From assembly GCF_027988105.1 (NCBI RefSeq), contig NZ_JAQJZJ010000011.1, forward strand, positions 62,001 to 126,000: a DNA stretch of 64,000 nucleotides. Direction: 5' to 3'. Made by a program: the position numbers and the translations under genes. The notes beneath the pieces are model-generated. The model was not told the DNA's origin. It saw only the letters and a program-made list of their open reading frames with translations, and searched no databases. The stretch comes from Pseudomonas aestuarii (GTDB lineage: Bacteria > Pseudomonadota > Gammaproteobacteria > Pseudomonadales > Pseudomonadaceae). Numbering within the stretch: position 1 is the first letter of the stretch; every line of letters starts with the position of its first letter. This document shows positions 44,616 through 53,964 of this stretch, one piece after another.

Positions 44616-47600
44616 TCAGTCTTCGTCGCCCAACGACAGCAGCGAAGCGTTGCCGCCCACCGCGGTGGTGTTGACCGACGTGGTGCGTTCATTGACGAAG
44701 CGCAACAGGTAGCTCGGACCGCCGGCTTTTGGCCCGGTGCCCGACAGACCGCAGCCGCCGAACGGCTGCACCCCGACCACGGCGCCAATCTGGTTGCGAT
44801 TGACGTAGAGGTTGCCGACCCGCGCCAGCGCCTCGATGCGATCTGCGGTTTCCTCGTTGCGGGTGTGCACGCCGAGGGTCAGGCCATAACCTGTGCCATT
44901 GATCGCGGCGACCACCTTTTCAAGCTCGGCCGCCTGGAAACGCACGACGTGCAGGATGGGGCCGAAGTTCTCTTTCTTCAGCTCGGCGATGCCGCCGATC
45001 TCGAACGCCACCGGGGCGACGAAATGACCGTGCAAGCTGGCCGGCAGCGGGGTTTCAGCAATCAGCTTGCCCTCGCCCTTGAGCTGGGCGATATGCGCGT
45101 CCAGGCCGGCCTTGGCTTCGGCGTCGATCACCGGGCCCACGTCGCTCTCGCGCAGGTGAGTCGGCCCGACTTTCAGCTCGGCCATGGCGCCCTTGAGCAG
45201 ATCCAGCACGCGCTCGGCGATATCGGCCTGCACATAGAGCACGCGCAGGGCCGAGCAACGCTGGCCGGCGCTGGTGAAGGCCGACTGCACGGCATCCTTG
45301 ACCACCTGCTCGGGCAGCGCGGTGGAGTCGACGATCATCGCGTTCTGGCCGCCGGTCTCGGCGATCAGGGCGGCGATCGGCCCCGCCTTCTCGGCCAGCT
45401 GACGGTTGATGATCCGTGCGGTGTCGGTGGAGCCGGTGAAGCACACGCCAGCGACGCGGGCATCGCGGCAGAACACGCCGCCGAGGGTGGCGCCATCGCC
45501 CGGCAGGAAAGCGATGACATCCTTCGGCAGGCCGGCCTCGAACATCAGCTCCAGGGCACGCGCGGCGATCAGGCTGGTCTGCTCGGCCGGCTTGGCCAGC
45601 ACGCAGTTACCGGCGACCAGGGCGGCGGCGATCTGGCCGAGGTAGATGGCCAGCGGGAAGTTCCACGGGCTGACGCAGACGAAGATGCCACGGCCTTCGT
45701 GGAACAGCTCGTTGCGCTCGCCGGTCGGGCCTTTCAGCTCTTCGCGGCCCAGACGCAGACGCGCCTGCTGGGCGTAGTAACGGCAGAAATCCACCGCCTC
45801 GCGCACTTCGTCGATGCCGTCCTGCATGGACTTGCCGGCTTCCACGGTGCACAGCGCCATCAACTCGGCACGGTTGCTCTCGAGCAGATCGGCCAGACGC
45901 TCGAAGATGCTCGCGCGGCTGTCGATGGCGGTGGCATTCCAGCGCGGCCAGGCTGCGCTCAAGCCGTCCAGCGCCTGAGCCGCCTGGGCGGCGCTGGCGA
46001 ACTGGGCGGTGCCGACGACCTTGCTCAACTCATAGGGACAGTGCACGTCCTGCGCGGTGCCGGCGAGCTTCTCGCCGTTGATTACCGGTGCGGCCTGCCA
46101 TTGACGGTTGAGGTGCGGCTTATAGGCGAGCTCAAGCTCAGCGAGAGAGTGCTGGATGTTCATGTTGAGGCCTTGGGAGTTTTTCCGCGCGGCACCGAAC
46201 AGCGCGGGCGGAAGGGGGATTTTGTCATTGCCGAGGGTTTTGAACTGGCGCAGTTGCGTCACCGGATGATCGAGCAGTGACTCGATCGGCGTGCTCGGGT
46301 CAACCAGCTGGTGGACGAACGAGGAGTTCGCGCCGTTTTCCAGCAAGCGGCGGACCAGATAGGGCAACAGGTCCTTGTGCGCACCGACCGGGGCATAGAT
46401 GCGCACGGTCTTGCCATGCTTTTCCAGCACGGTGTCATAGAGCGCATCGCCCATGCCATGCAGGCGCTGGAACTCGAACTCGCGCGGCTGCGGGTGCTCG
46501 GCGGCCATCGACAGGATGCAGCTGACGGTATGCGCGTTGTGGCTGGCGAACTGCGGGTAGATCACATCGCGGGTGAACTCCGACAGCAGGAAGCGCGCAC
46601 AAGCCAGGTAGGAGGTGTCGGTGCCTTCCTTGCGGGTGAACACCGGGTAGCCGTCCAGGCCCAGGACCTGGCACTGCTTGATCTCGGTGTCCCAGTAGGC
46701 ACCCTTGACCAGGCGCAGCGGCATCTTGGCGCCGAGTTCCTTGCCCAACAGGGTCAACCACACCAGCACCGGCAGGCAACGCTTGGAGTAGGCCTGCACC
46801 ACCAGGCCGAATTCGCCCCAGCCGGCAATCGCCGGGTCGCGCATCAGCTTCTCATAGAGTTCCAGCGACAGTTCCAGGCGGTCGGCTTCCTCGGCGTCCA
46901 CCGAGATACCCACGCCCAGCTTGCGCGCCCGCACGGCCAGCTCCAGCACGTTGGCGAACAGCTCGCTGAGCACGCGCTCGCGCTGGGCCACTTCGTAACG
47001 CGGATGCAGGGCGGACAGTTTGATCGAGATGGAGGGCTTGGGGCCGGGGCCGACCTGCGGCTCGGCACCGACGGTGTCGATCGCCTTGCGATAGTCAGCC
47101 ATGTACTTCTCGGCGTCGTCGGCAGTCAGTGCCGCCTCGCCGAGCATGTCGAAGGAGTAGCTGTAGCCTTTTTCGCGTTCTCCACGACCGTTCTTCAACG
47201 CCTCGGCGATGTTGCGGCCCAGCACGAACTGCTTGCCCATCAGCTTCATCGCCTGGTTCATCGCCGCGCGGATGACCGGCTCGCCGGAGCGCTTGACCAG
47301 ACGCCCGATGACGTTCTTCGGCCGGCCATCGGCAGCGGACGGATCGACCACCTTACCGGTCATGACCAGGCCCCAGGCGGCGAAGTTGACCAGTACATTG
47401 TCGCTCTGACCGAGGTGGCGTTCCCACTCGGCGGCGCTCAGCTTGTCGCGGATCAGCGCATCCGCGGTGGCGGCGTCAGGGACGCGCAGCAGAGCCTCGG
47501 CCAGGCACATGAGCATCAGCCCTTCCTGGGTGTCGAGGCTGTACTGACGAAGCAGTGCGTCGAGGGTATCGACGGCATTGTCCCGGCTACGTACATCCTG

Positions 47601-47795
47601 AATCAGGGTACGGGCACCATGGCGGATAGCCTCGATGCCATTTTCACCGGGATCGGCGAGCTGCAAGAGCTCAGTGAGATAGGCTGCCTCGTCAACGCTG
47701 TAGTTGGCGCTGATGACAGGAAAAAAATCGGCGGCCTTGGCGGCCGAGATCCGGTTAAGGAACTCGTCCTGCAAGACGTGACTGGCTTTAAACAT
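44616..47795 (-). CDS. putA: Bifunctional proline dehydrogenase / pyrroline-5-carboxylate dehydrogenase
   Basis: Oxidises proline to glutamate in two coupled steps. It has 1059 residues from MFKASHVLQDEF; an AGAGG ribosome site sits 9 bases before this ATG, while the ATG nine bases upstream would be too close to it. The proline dehydrogenase barrel is seen with RLVKGAYWDTEIK and the P5C dehydrogenase with the catalytic Cys in SAGQRCSALR and Glu in AETGGQNAM. The N-terminal ribbon-helix-helix domain of trifunctional PutA is absent, as in the P. aeruginosa protein of about 1060 residues, so a separate regulator is needed. Confidence 0.97.
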   Translation of the reverse strand: MFKASHVLQDEFLNRISAAKAADFFPVISANYSVDEAAYLTELLQLADPGENGIEAIRHGARTLIQDVRSRDNAVDTLDALLRQYSLDTQEGLMLMCLAEALLRVPDAATADALIRDKLSAAEWERHLGQSDNVLVNFAAWGLVMTGKVVDPSAADGRPKNVIGRLVKRSGEPVIRAAMNQAMKLMGKQFVLGRNIAEALKNGRGEREKGYSYSFDMLGEAALTADDAEKYMADYRKAIDTVGAEPQVGPGPKPSISIKLSALHPRYEVAQRERVLSELFANVLELAVRARKLGVGISVDAEEADRLELSLELYEKLMRDPAIAGWGEFGLVVQAYSKRCLPVLVWLTLLGKELGAKMPLRLVKGAYWDTEIKQCQVLGLDGYPVFTRKEGTDTSYLACARFLLSEFTRDVIYPQFASHNAHTVSCILSMAAEHPQPREFEFQRLHGMGDALYDTVLEKHGKTVRIYAPVGAHKDLLPYLVRRLLENGANSSFVHQLVDPSTPIESLLDHPVTQLRQFKTLGNDKIPLPPALFGAARKNSQGLNMNIQHSLAELELAYKPHLNRQWQAAPVINGEKLAGTAQDVHCPYELSKVVGTAQFASAAQAAQALDGLSAAWPRWNATAIDSRASIFERLADLLESNRAELMALCTVEAGKSMQDGIDEVREAVDFCRYYAQQARLRLGREELKGPTGERNELFHEGRGIFVCVSPWNFPLAIYLGQIAAALVAGNCVLAKPAEQTSLIAARALELMFEAGLPKDVIAFLPGDGATLGGVFCRDARVAGVCFTGSTDTARIINRQLAEKAGPIAALIAETGGQNAMIVDSTALPEQVVKDAVQSAFTSAGQRCSALRVLYVQADIAERVLDLLKGAMAELKVGPTHLRESDVGPVIDAEAKAGLDAHIAQLKGEGKLIAETPLPASLHGHFVAPVAFEIGGIAELKKENFGPILHVVRFQAAELEKVVAAINGTGYGLTLGVHTRNEETADRIEALARVGNLYVNRNQIGAVVGVQPFGGCGLSGTGPKAGGPSYLLRFVNERTTSVNTTAVGGNASLLSLGDED

Positions 47796-48309
47796 CACGC
47801 CCATCCTCTTAAGGAAACTGTTGTTGTAGGAACCACTGTTACTGGGTTTGGCGCAAATGCACTGGTCTGACCATTGCGCTCGGCCAATCCACACGGCAAA
47901 CAGTGGATAATTGAATTTAGTTGCATAGCCATGACCGCTTCTTGCAGAAAGCTCTGAAGTTTTTGCAAAAACCTATGAGCTGGGGAACTAACGGCGAACC
48001 CAGGTTCGGGAACTGGCGCCATCCAGGCGAGACTCCGCCGGGGAGCAAGTGGCCCAGCCACATGGCCGTGCCTGCCCGCAGCACGCGGCGGGATAGGCGT
48101 GGCTCGCCAGCGACAGGGTGGATGCTGCCTAGCGCGGCAACCATGCCCATTGCCGGTCAGGGCCACCGAGGAATTGCCGGGGCAGGCCCCTGCCCCGGCG
48201 CCCCTGAGCCGAGGGTTCGCAGCGGCCGCTATGCTCTATGGCATGGAGCCATCAATGCTCTGACTACGGCGCTCGGGTTGTGTGCTACCCGGGCGGAGGG
48301 AGGACTGCC
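47796..48309. other. Divergent promoter region putA / binding-protein gene
   Basis: A 514-bp gap with the putA promoter on the left and the binding-protein promoter on the right. It contains a perfect palindrome at 48176-48199. No gene is supported. Confidence 0.5.
48176..48199. repeat. 24-bp GC-rich palindrome
   Basis: GCCGGGGCAGG and its exact complement separated by CC, giving a near-loopless 11-bp stem. It lies 111 bp upstream of the binding-protein gene and lacks a T-tract. It may be an extragenic palindrome or a leader hairpin. Confidence 0.6.
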
Positions 48310-49335
48310 ATGAAGGCTGGTGCCTTACTAAGCCTGCTGATCGCCGCCCTGCTTGGCCTACTGACGACCGTCAGCCATGCCGACTGGACAGGGCCTCTGG
48401 AGGGGCCGGTGGCGCTGCCGGACAAGCGGGTGATGTTCCTTGCCTCCGACTTTCGCAACGGCGGGGTGGTCGCGGTGTATCGCAGCGTCGAGCAGGCGGC
48501 GAGACTGATCGGTTGGCGGGTGCAGGCGCTGGATGGGCATGGCGATGCCGCCGAGTGGCGGCGTATGGCCGAGCAGGCGCTGCAGCAGGCACCGGACGGC
48601 GTGGTGCTCGGCGGCTTCGGCGTAGAAGCGCTTGGGGAACTGCCCGCGCGGTTCAAGCAGCGCAAGATACCCCTGGTCGGTTGGCACGCAGGGGATACAC
48701 CGGGGCCGAGCGAGTGGCTGTTCAGCAACGTCACCACCGACCCGCAGGTGGTCGCGGACATGGCCGCAGACCTGATCATCGGCGAGGGGGCAGTCGGCGT
48801 GGTGATCTTCACCGACAGCCAGTTCGCCATTGCCAGGGCCAAGACCAAGCGCATGGCCCAGCGCATCCGCGAGTGCCCGGACTGTCGCCTGCTGAGTATC
48901 GAGGACCTGCCGATTGCCAGGGTATCGGAGGAGATTGCCGGCCGAGTCAGGCAACTGCAGCAGCACTTTGGTTCGGCCTGGACCCACAGCCTGGCGATCA
49001 ATGATGTGTATTTCGACCATATCCATGTGCCCCTGGCGCGGCTCGGACGCCAGGATATCCGCCATGTGTCGGCCGGCGACGGTTCGGCCAGAGCGCTGGC
49101 GCGGATCCATTCCGGGCTGTCCCAGCAGATCGCCACCGTTGCCGAACCGCTCGGCGCCCATGGCTGGCAAGTGGTCGACGAATTGAACCGCGCCTTCTCC
49201 GGCGAGCCACCCAGCGGCTATGTTGCCCGGCCGCTGCTGGTCACCACCGAGGTATTGCGCGAGAGCGAGGCCGTCAGCATCGAACTGGATAGCAGTTACG
49301 AGGCCGGCTATCTGCAACTGTGGCGGCCGGACTGA
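48310..49335 (+). CDS. Orphan periplasmic sugar-type binding protein
   Basis: A 341-residue protein with a signal peptide (residues 1-24, ending VSHA-DW) and a type I periplasmic-binding fold (LacI/RbsB-like): VMFLASDFRNGGVVAVYRSV, PDGVVLGGF, and DLIIGEGAVGVVIFTDSQ. No permease or ATPase genes are near, so it is not part of a local ABC system; it may serve a sensor kinase or a distant transporter. The ATG at 48310 follows GGAGG. Ligand unknown. Confidence 0.82.
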   Translation: MKAGALLSLLIAALLGLLTTVSHADWTGPLEGPVALPDKRVMFLASDFRNGGVVAVYRSVEQAARLIGWRVQALDGHGDAAEWRRMAEQALQQAPDGVVLGGFGVEALGELPARFKQRKIPLVGWHAGDTPGPSEWLFSNVTTDPQVVADMAADLIIGEGAVGVVIFTDSQFAIARAKTKRMAQRIRECPDCRLLSIEDLPIARVSEEIAGRVRQLQQHFGSAWTHSLAINDVYFDHIHVPLARLGRQDIRHVSAGDGSARALARIHSGLSQQIATVAEPLGAHGWQVVDELNRAFSGEPPSGYVARPLLVTTEVLRESEAVSIELDSSYEAGYLQLWRPD

Positions 49336-49356
49336 TGCGCTCAGGCGATACCGCCG

Positions 49357-49563
49357 CTAGCGCCGGAACAGGTTGACCAGCAACGTCAGGACGATGCTGA
49401 CCAGCAGCATCGACGTCAGCGGAATGAATACCCGGCCGCGTGGCGATTCGAGGCGGATGTCGCCCGGCAAGCGGCCGAACCAGTGCAGCAGCCAGGGCGC
49501 GAAGTGCAGTACGGCGCCGAGCAGCAACAGTGCTGCACCAATCATCATCAACCAACGCGCCAT
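49357..49563 (-). CDS. DUF2905 membrane protein
   Basis: A 68-residue inner-membrane protein with two helices (about 4-22 and 45-65) and the family core LHWFGRLPGDIRLE followed by FIPLTSMLLVS. Function unknown. It is convergent with the binding-protein gene and precedes no obvious partner. Confidence 0.9.
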   Translation of the reverse strand: MARWLMMIGAALLLLGAVLHFAPWLLHWFGRLPGDIRLESPRGRVFIPLTSMLLVSIVLTLLVNLFRR

Positions 49564-49597
49564 GCTGCCTTCCCGCCTCCATCACCCAACTCGGCTC

Positions 49598-49876
49598 TCA
49601 GCCAAACTTCTCGTCATAGTCCGCCGGGGTCATGCCGGCGCTGGCCAGGCATTCACGCAGGTGCTTGATGTCCTGCTTGCTGCACACATTGCCGTGGTGC
49701 GGGTGGTGCAGCAAGAACTCGTGCTGGTTCAACAGCACCCGAAAGCGCGCACCGAGAATGGGCTCGATGGTTGCACCGAGGTGATGCAGCAAAGACTCGA
49801 CCTCGCGCCAATGGACGTTGCCGGGCAACGGCCCCTGGAAAATCGAGTGCAGGAGAACCTGGTATTTGTTGCTCAT
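49598..49876 (-). CDS. HicA-like small protein, no HicB partner
   Basis: A 92-residue protein with a HicA-type double-stranded-RNA-binding-like fold: an early helix WREVESLLHHLGATIE, then FLLHHPHHGNVCSKQDIKHL, which resembles the conserved PH motif and C-terminal helix of HicA toxins. The catalytic Gly-Ser-His loop of active HicA is not clear (LGARFRVLL). No HicB antitoxin gene is adjacent on either side, so it is probably a domesticated HicA-fold protein, not an active toxin. Confidence 0.65.
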   Translation of the reverse strand: MSNKYQVLLHSIFQGPLPGNVHWREVESLLHHLGATIEPILGARFRVLLNQHEFLLHHPHHGNVCSKQDIKHLRECLASAGMTPADYDEKFG

Positions 49877-50327
49877 GGCTCGACCTCAAATCGGCTGCTC
49901 GGCTATTGCTAGGATAGTCGAGTGTGCGCTTGTGCCTCATGGCCCAAGGGCCGATGGGCGCTGCAGGCGATGATCCAGGCCGGGCATTAGCGGCGCGGTC
50001 GCAGGCGGGTGAATTGGCGACCACCCTCGCCCGCCGCGACGACGCCGATCGGCAACGGGCGCAGAGCGCCGAATACCTGGCCGAACCGATCAGCGCCGCC
50101 CGGCCCCGAACTGATCAACCGCGCCGTCGCCTGCAGGTGGAACCGTTACGTAACCAGCCGACCAGGCCGATCAACACTGCCCCCCCTAATTACCGCGACA
50201 ATGAACCTTGCCAAGCGTACGGCCGAAGAGCCCGGAGGGTGGTCTTGGCGCGCCACCGCAGCTCGGACCGAGGCGGCAGAGCATGAATGACTGCAGCCGC
50301 CCCCTCCGTGGCAAGTCATCCCAGCCC
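49877..50327. other. Intergenic stretch between the HicA-like gene and umuC
   Basis: A 451-bp region. Short frames exist but none has a recognisable product, start site or conserved motif. Confidence 0.4.
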
Positions 50328-51605
50328 TTAGGTGACCCGCCATAACTGCTCGATCCGCGTCGTATAGCTTGGGCTCATCATCTCCCGCCGCATCCCCCAG
50401 TCAGGTTGCGCCGGCACCCCTGCCGGGTGCATGGTCCCCCGCCCCCAGCGCGCATTGATCGCATCCATCACGCCCATCACCCGCTCGGCAGCCTCCGGCG
50501 GTGTCGCGACGAACAGGTCGTCGGTGAACTCGCCACGCTGACGCAGATCGAGCAACAGGATCTCGGCCTTGCTGAAGGCAAAGCCGGCCCGGTAGATCAG
50601 CTCCAGCCCCTCGGCGGCGGCCTTGGTTATCAGCCGGGTATCGTCGGTCGGATAGGGCAACTCACAGATAATGCCCTTGGCGAACTTCGGCTCGTCCGGG
50701 TTGAACATGCCGGTGCGGATACTGACCCGCACCTTCTTGCACAGGGAGTGCTGCGTACGGAGCTTTTCACAGGCCCGGGCGGCGTAGGTGGCCACCGCTT
50801 CGCGGATCGGCGCCAGCTCATGCAGGCGTTTGCCGAACATCCGGCTGCAGCAGATTTCTTGCCGCGGCGGTACTTGCTCCTCAAGCGCCAGGCAAGGTGT
50901 GCCGCGCAGCTCACGGGCCGTCTTCTCCACCACCACCGAGAACTTGCTGCGCAGTGTCCAGGCGTCTGACTGGGCAAGCTCCCAGGCCGTACGAATGTTC
51001 ATGTCAGCCAGGTGGGCGGTCATCTGCCGGCCGATCCCCCAGACCTCGCTGACATCCATCGCCCTCAGCAGCTTGTCGCGCTTTGCGGGCTGGCGGATGT
51101 CCACCACCCCACCAGTCTGCCGCTGCCATTGCTTGGCCGCACGGTTGGCCAGCTTGGCCAGGGTCTTGGTCTGGGCAATGCCGACCCCTACCGGAATGCC
51201 CGTGCAGCGCAGCACCCGTGCCCGCATCTCGCGCCCCAGTGCCTCCAGGCTGCCGGGCATGCCGGTCAGGTCGGCGAACGCCTCATCGATGCTGTACACC
51301 TCCAGCACCGGAGCCATCCCCTCGAGGATGGTCATCACCCGCTGACTCATATCGCCGTAGAGCGCGTAGTTGCTGGAGAACGCCAGAATGCCGTGCTGGC
51401 GCAGCTTTTGTCTGATCTGAAAATACGGCTCGCCCATCTTGATACCCAGCACCTTGGCCTCAGCCGAGCGGGCGATCACGCAACCGTCGTTGTTCGACAG
51501 CACGACGATAGGCGTACGCAGCAGATCCGGGCGGAACACCCGCTCGCAACTGGCGTAGAACGAGTTGCAGTCGACCAGGGCAATTGCCGACTCAGCCTGG
51601 GACAT
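50328..51605 (-). CDS. umuC: DNA polymerase V catalytic subunit (Y family)
   Basis: Translesion polymerase of 425 residues. N-terminal catalytic motif [15 protein letters not shown] and the acidic pair in [10 protein letters not shown] are intact, followed by [19 protein letters not shown], the thumb and the C-terminal little-finger region. Its start overlaps the umuD end by 14 bp. Under SOS control it copies damaged DNA with UmuD'2 and RecA. Similar to plasmid RulB/RumB and chromosomal UmuC; location alone does not separate them. Confidence 0.95.
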   Translation of the reverse strand: MSQAESAIALVDCNSFYASCERVFRPDLLRTPIVVLSNNDGCVIARSAEAKVLGIKMGEPYFQIRQKLRQHGILAFSSNYALYGDMSQRVMTILEGMAPVLEVYSIDEAFADLTGMPGSLEALGREMRARVLRCTGIPVGVGIAQTKTLAKLANRAAKQWQRQTGGVVDIRQPAKRDKLLRAMDVSEVWGIGRQMTAHLADMNIRTAWELAQSDAWTLRSKFSVVVEKTARELRGTPCLALEEQVPPRQEICCSRMFGKRLHELAPIREAVATYAARACEKLRTQHSLCKKVRVSIRTGMFNPDEPKFAKGIICELPYPTDDTRLITKAAAEGLELIYRAGFAFSKAEILLLDLRQRGEFTDDLFVATPPEAAERVMGVMDAINARWGRGTMHPAGVPAQPDWGMRREMMSPSYTTRIEQLWRVT

Positions 51606-52023
51606 GGCAGTGCACGCTGTGGGTGACCACGCCCCAGATCAGCAGCTCGTCCCCCTCGAGTACATAGCGCGGCGCGTAGGCCTTGTTCTCGGCCCGCAGC
51701 ACGAGCTGCTCGCCCTCCTTGGCCAGGCGCTTGACCAGGGCATCGCCGTTGAGCGCGGCGATGACGATCAAGCCGGGCCGCCCCTGCATCGCTCGATTGA
51801 CGATCGCCAGGTCGCCATCGAACAGCCCCGCGTCGATCATGCTGTCGCCACTGATGCGCACCAGGTACATATGCGGCGCGCGCAGGTCGAGCAGCTCGTC
51901 GAGGGATATCTCGGCTTCGATGTGATCCTGCGCTGGCGAGGGAAACCCGGCCGGGACGCGGAAGGAATAGAACGGCAGGCTCACGGAGCTGCTGCTCAGT
52001 GGCCCGAGAATCGTGCAGGACAT
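51592..52023 (-). CDS. umuD: DNA polymerase V subunit / self-cleaving SOS protein
   Basis: A 143-residue LexA-like serine/lysine autoprotease. The cleavage site is Ala25-Gly26 in VPAGFPSP, the nucleophile Ser61 (GDSMIDAG) and the base Lys98 (ALVKRL), positions that fit E. coli UmuD shifted by one. RecA filaments trigger cleavage to UmuD', which joins UmuC. A consensus LexA box is 16 bp upstream of the start and is shared with the divergent SRAP gene. Confidence 0.95.
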   Translation of the reverse strand: MSCTILGPLSSSSVSLPFYSFRVPAGFPSPAQDHIEAEISLDELLDLRAPHMYLVRISGDSMIDAGLFDGDLAIVNRAMQGRPGLIVIAALNGDALVKRLAKEGEQLVLRAENKAYAPRYVLEGDELLIWGVVTHSVHCHVPG

Positions 52024-52039
52024 GGTGCACCTGTCATAG

Positions 52040-52059
52040 TACTGTATCCATATACAGTA
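52040..52059. promoter_or_regulatory. LexA (SOS) box shared by umuDC and the SRAP gene
   Basis: TACTGTATCCATATACAGTA is a full 20-bp match to the LexA consensus pattern taCTGT-N8-ACAGta. It lies 16 bp before umuD and 58 bp before the SRAP gene start, so it can control both directions. Confidence 0.93.
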
Positions 52060-52117
52060 CAGAACAAACCCGCCAGCCTACAATCAGAATGAACAAGGCG
52101 ATGACGAGCGGACGACC

Positions 52118-52834
52118 ATGTGCGGACGATTTGCCCAGTACCAGGGGATGGCGGATTACCTGCGCGAGCTGAACAGCGAGCAGGAGGTGATCGGCGGCTG
52201 CGACAACCTGCCGCTCGAGCGCTACAACGTGGCGCCCAATACCACCGTGCAGCTGCTGCACGCGGAAGGCGGCGGCCTGACGATTGCCGCGGTGCGGTGG
52301 GGCTGGGCACCGCACTGGGCGAAGAAGGGCAAGAAGCCGGCTCCGATCAACGCCCGGGTCGAGACGGTGGCGAGCGGCAAGTTCTTCAGGCAGATATGGC
52401 AACACCGCGCGCTGGTCGCCGCCGACGGCTGGTATGAGTGGGTGAAGGACGCGAGCGATCCACAGCACAAGCAGCCCTACTTCATTCGCCTGCGCGACGG
52501 CGGGCCGATGTTCTTCGCCGCCATCGGCCAGCTTCCCCACGCCGACAGCGAGGTCAGCGAGGACTACGGGTTCGTGATCCTCACCACCGACGCCCAGGGC
52601 GCCATACGGGATATCCATGATCGCCGCCCCGTGGTGCTACCCGCGGACTTGGCCCGCGAGTGGATAGACCCGAATACAACTGCGCAGCGGGCCGAACAGA
52701 TCGTGCGGGAACTGGGCCTGCAGTCCGAGGCGTTCGAGTGGTATCAGGTCGGCAAGGCGGTGGGTAACGTGAAAAACACCGGGCCAGCGCTGATAGCTCC
52801 GCTTGATTCAGGAAAGTCACCCGACCGGCTCTGA
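52118..52834 (+). CDS. SRAP-domain abasic-site protein (YedK/HMCES family)
   Basis: A 238-residue protein that, by family knowledge, forms a covalent thiazolidine link to abasic sites in single-stranded DNA. Catalytic residues are all present: Cys2 (MCGRF), Asn78 (INARVET), Glu107 (GWYEW) and His167 (DIHDRRPVVL). It shares the LexA box with umuDC, which points to SOS induction. A truncated, frameshifted second copy of the 3' two-thirds lies at 58003-58478 in the same orientation. Confidence 0.93.
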   Translation: MCGRFAQYQGMADYLRELNSEQEVIGGCDNLPLERYNVAPNTTVQLLHAEGGGLTIAAVRWGWAPHWAKKGKKPAPINARVETVASGKFFRQIWQHRALVAADGWYEWVKDASDPQHKQPYFIRLRDGGPMFFAAIGQLPHADSEVSEDYGFVILTTDAQGAIRDIHDRRPVVLPADLAREWIDPNTTAQRAEQIVRELGLQSEAFEWYQVGKAVGNVKNTGPALIAPLDSGKSPDRL

Positions 52835-52977
52835 CCGGCGGGAAGCGGCTGTGGATTCAACCCAAAGCCAACGTTGGCCACTGGCGGCGATCGACCCATT
52901 GCAATCATCAGCAACCGTGCCAACGAATGGTTCAATTGAGCCCACACCGGACATTGGGTTGCTGATCTCAAAGCCTC

Positions 52978-53303
52978 CGGCAACTGTGTGATCTTGAAGC
53001 CAGCGAACTGACCCGGTATCGCTCACCGTGCTGATGGAGCTGACCGGTGACCTGCTGCCGCCCTGTGTGCTCAACGTGGTTCTGGGCCTTGGCCGCGAAG
53101 CCGGTGAAGGCAAGCGCATCACCAAGATCGCCCTCACCGGGCCCGCACATCCTCAAGTGCGCCCCAAGAACATCATTCCGTCTACCGTGGCGCTGAGCGG
53201 CAAGTCGTCGAGCATCATCTTCGAGGGCCTCACGAACGCCGGGCCGTTCAGAGCCTTCGAAGACCTGCTACTGACCTTCACTTCCGGGCTTATGTCCAAA
53301 TAA
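52978..53303 (+). pseudogene. Aldehyde dehydrogenase remnant (ExaC/AldA-like)
   Basis: Internal fragment of an NAD-dependent aldehyde dehydrogenase. Readable segments in order are GNCVILKPAN, a stop and frame shift, LMELTGDLLPPCVLNVVLGL, KRITKIALTG, then after another shift NIIPSTVALSGKSSSIIFE. Family proteins read VLMELIGDLLPPGVLNVV and NIIPSTVELGGKSPNIFFED. The catalytic Cys segment and both ends are missing. It cannot encode an enzyme. Located just after the SRAP gene, at the start of the decayed island. Confidence 0.8.
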
Positions 53304-53325
53304 TCTCCATTTTATTCACGCCCAC

Positions 53326-53781
53326 TCAATCCACCTGAATAGTTTGGAGATAATAAACCAGCTCAAGAATCCTTCCCCGAACAGCCGCTTCCCCACCATA
53401 CGGGCCATACTTATCGCCTATTTCCTCTTGATAACGCCCCCCCCAGATAGGCATTTCTCTCACACCATGACCTGACACCTGAGTTCTACCATCGATGATT
53501 TGAAAAACACGATGAAACGGATACTGGCCTGCTTTGGTTTCGTACTGGCCTGTATTGTTCTTAGCTAGCACAGTCAAATCGGCAGGTTTGATTTTCAGGA
53601 ATTGTGCCATCGGCCCATTCCCTTTTGCGTCTTGACCATGACATGTTGAACAATGTAAGCGAAATTCCTCGAATCCGATTTTTACCTCTTCTGCACTGGC
53701 GATACCGCTGCCAAACACAGCTATAAAAAATACTGGATACTGGATAAAACTCAGTAACTTTTTAGCACCAATGGTTTTCAT
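53326..53781 (-). CDS. Exported c-type cytochrome
   Basis: A 151-residue protein with a signal peptide (about residues 1-30, ending GIASA-EE) and one haem site Cys44-x-x-Cys47-His48 (LHCSTCHGQDAKGNGPMAQ), with a later Met in VREMPIWGG as a possible axial ligand. Single-haem, periplasmic. Base composition is clearly more AT-rich than in neighbouring core genes, which supports recent acquisition. Partner enzyme unknown; the aldehyde dehydrogenase remnant beside it suggests a former alcohol/aldehyde oxidation locus, but that is inference. Confidence 0.88.
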   Translation of the reverse strand: MKTIGAKKLLSFIQYPVFFIAVFGSGIASAEEVKIGFEEFRLHCSTCHGQDAKGNGPMAQFLKIKPADLTVLAKNNTGQYETKAGQYPFHRVFQIIDGRTQVSGHGVREMPIWGGRYQEEIGDKYGPYGGEAAVRGRILELVYYLQTIQVD

Positions 53782-53964
53782 GATGACAGTCTCCGTACAT
53801 ACTTGAAAATGAGAACTGTGACTTCACTTTCCTACAGCCCGAAGCGCATTGGATAACAACACCTATAAAATAGTTCGTCATGGATTTTAGTCAAGTAACC
53901 TGCTGTGCCCAACAACCCGCAAATGATCCACGAACCACGTCTTTCAATAAACGGGATTGATGCT

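Noticed and set aside
46311-47870. A 519-codon plus-strand frame opposite putA
   Set aside because: putA motifs are intact on the other strand; no recognisable domain in this frame.
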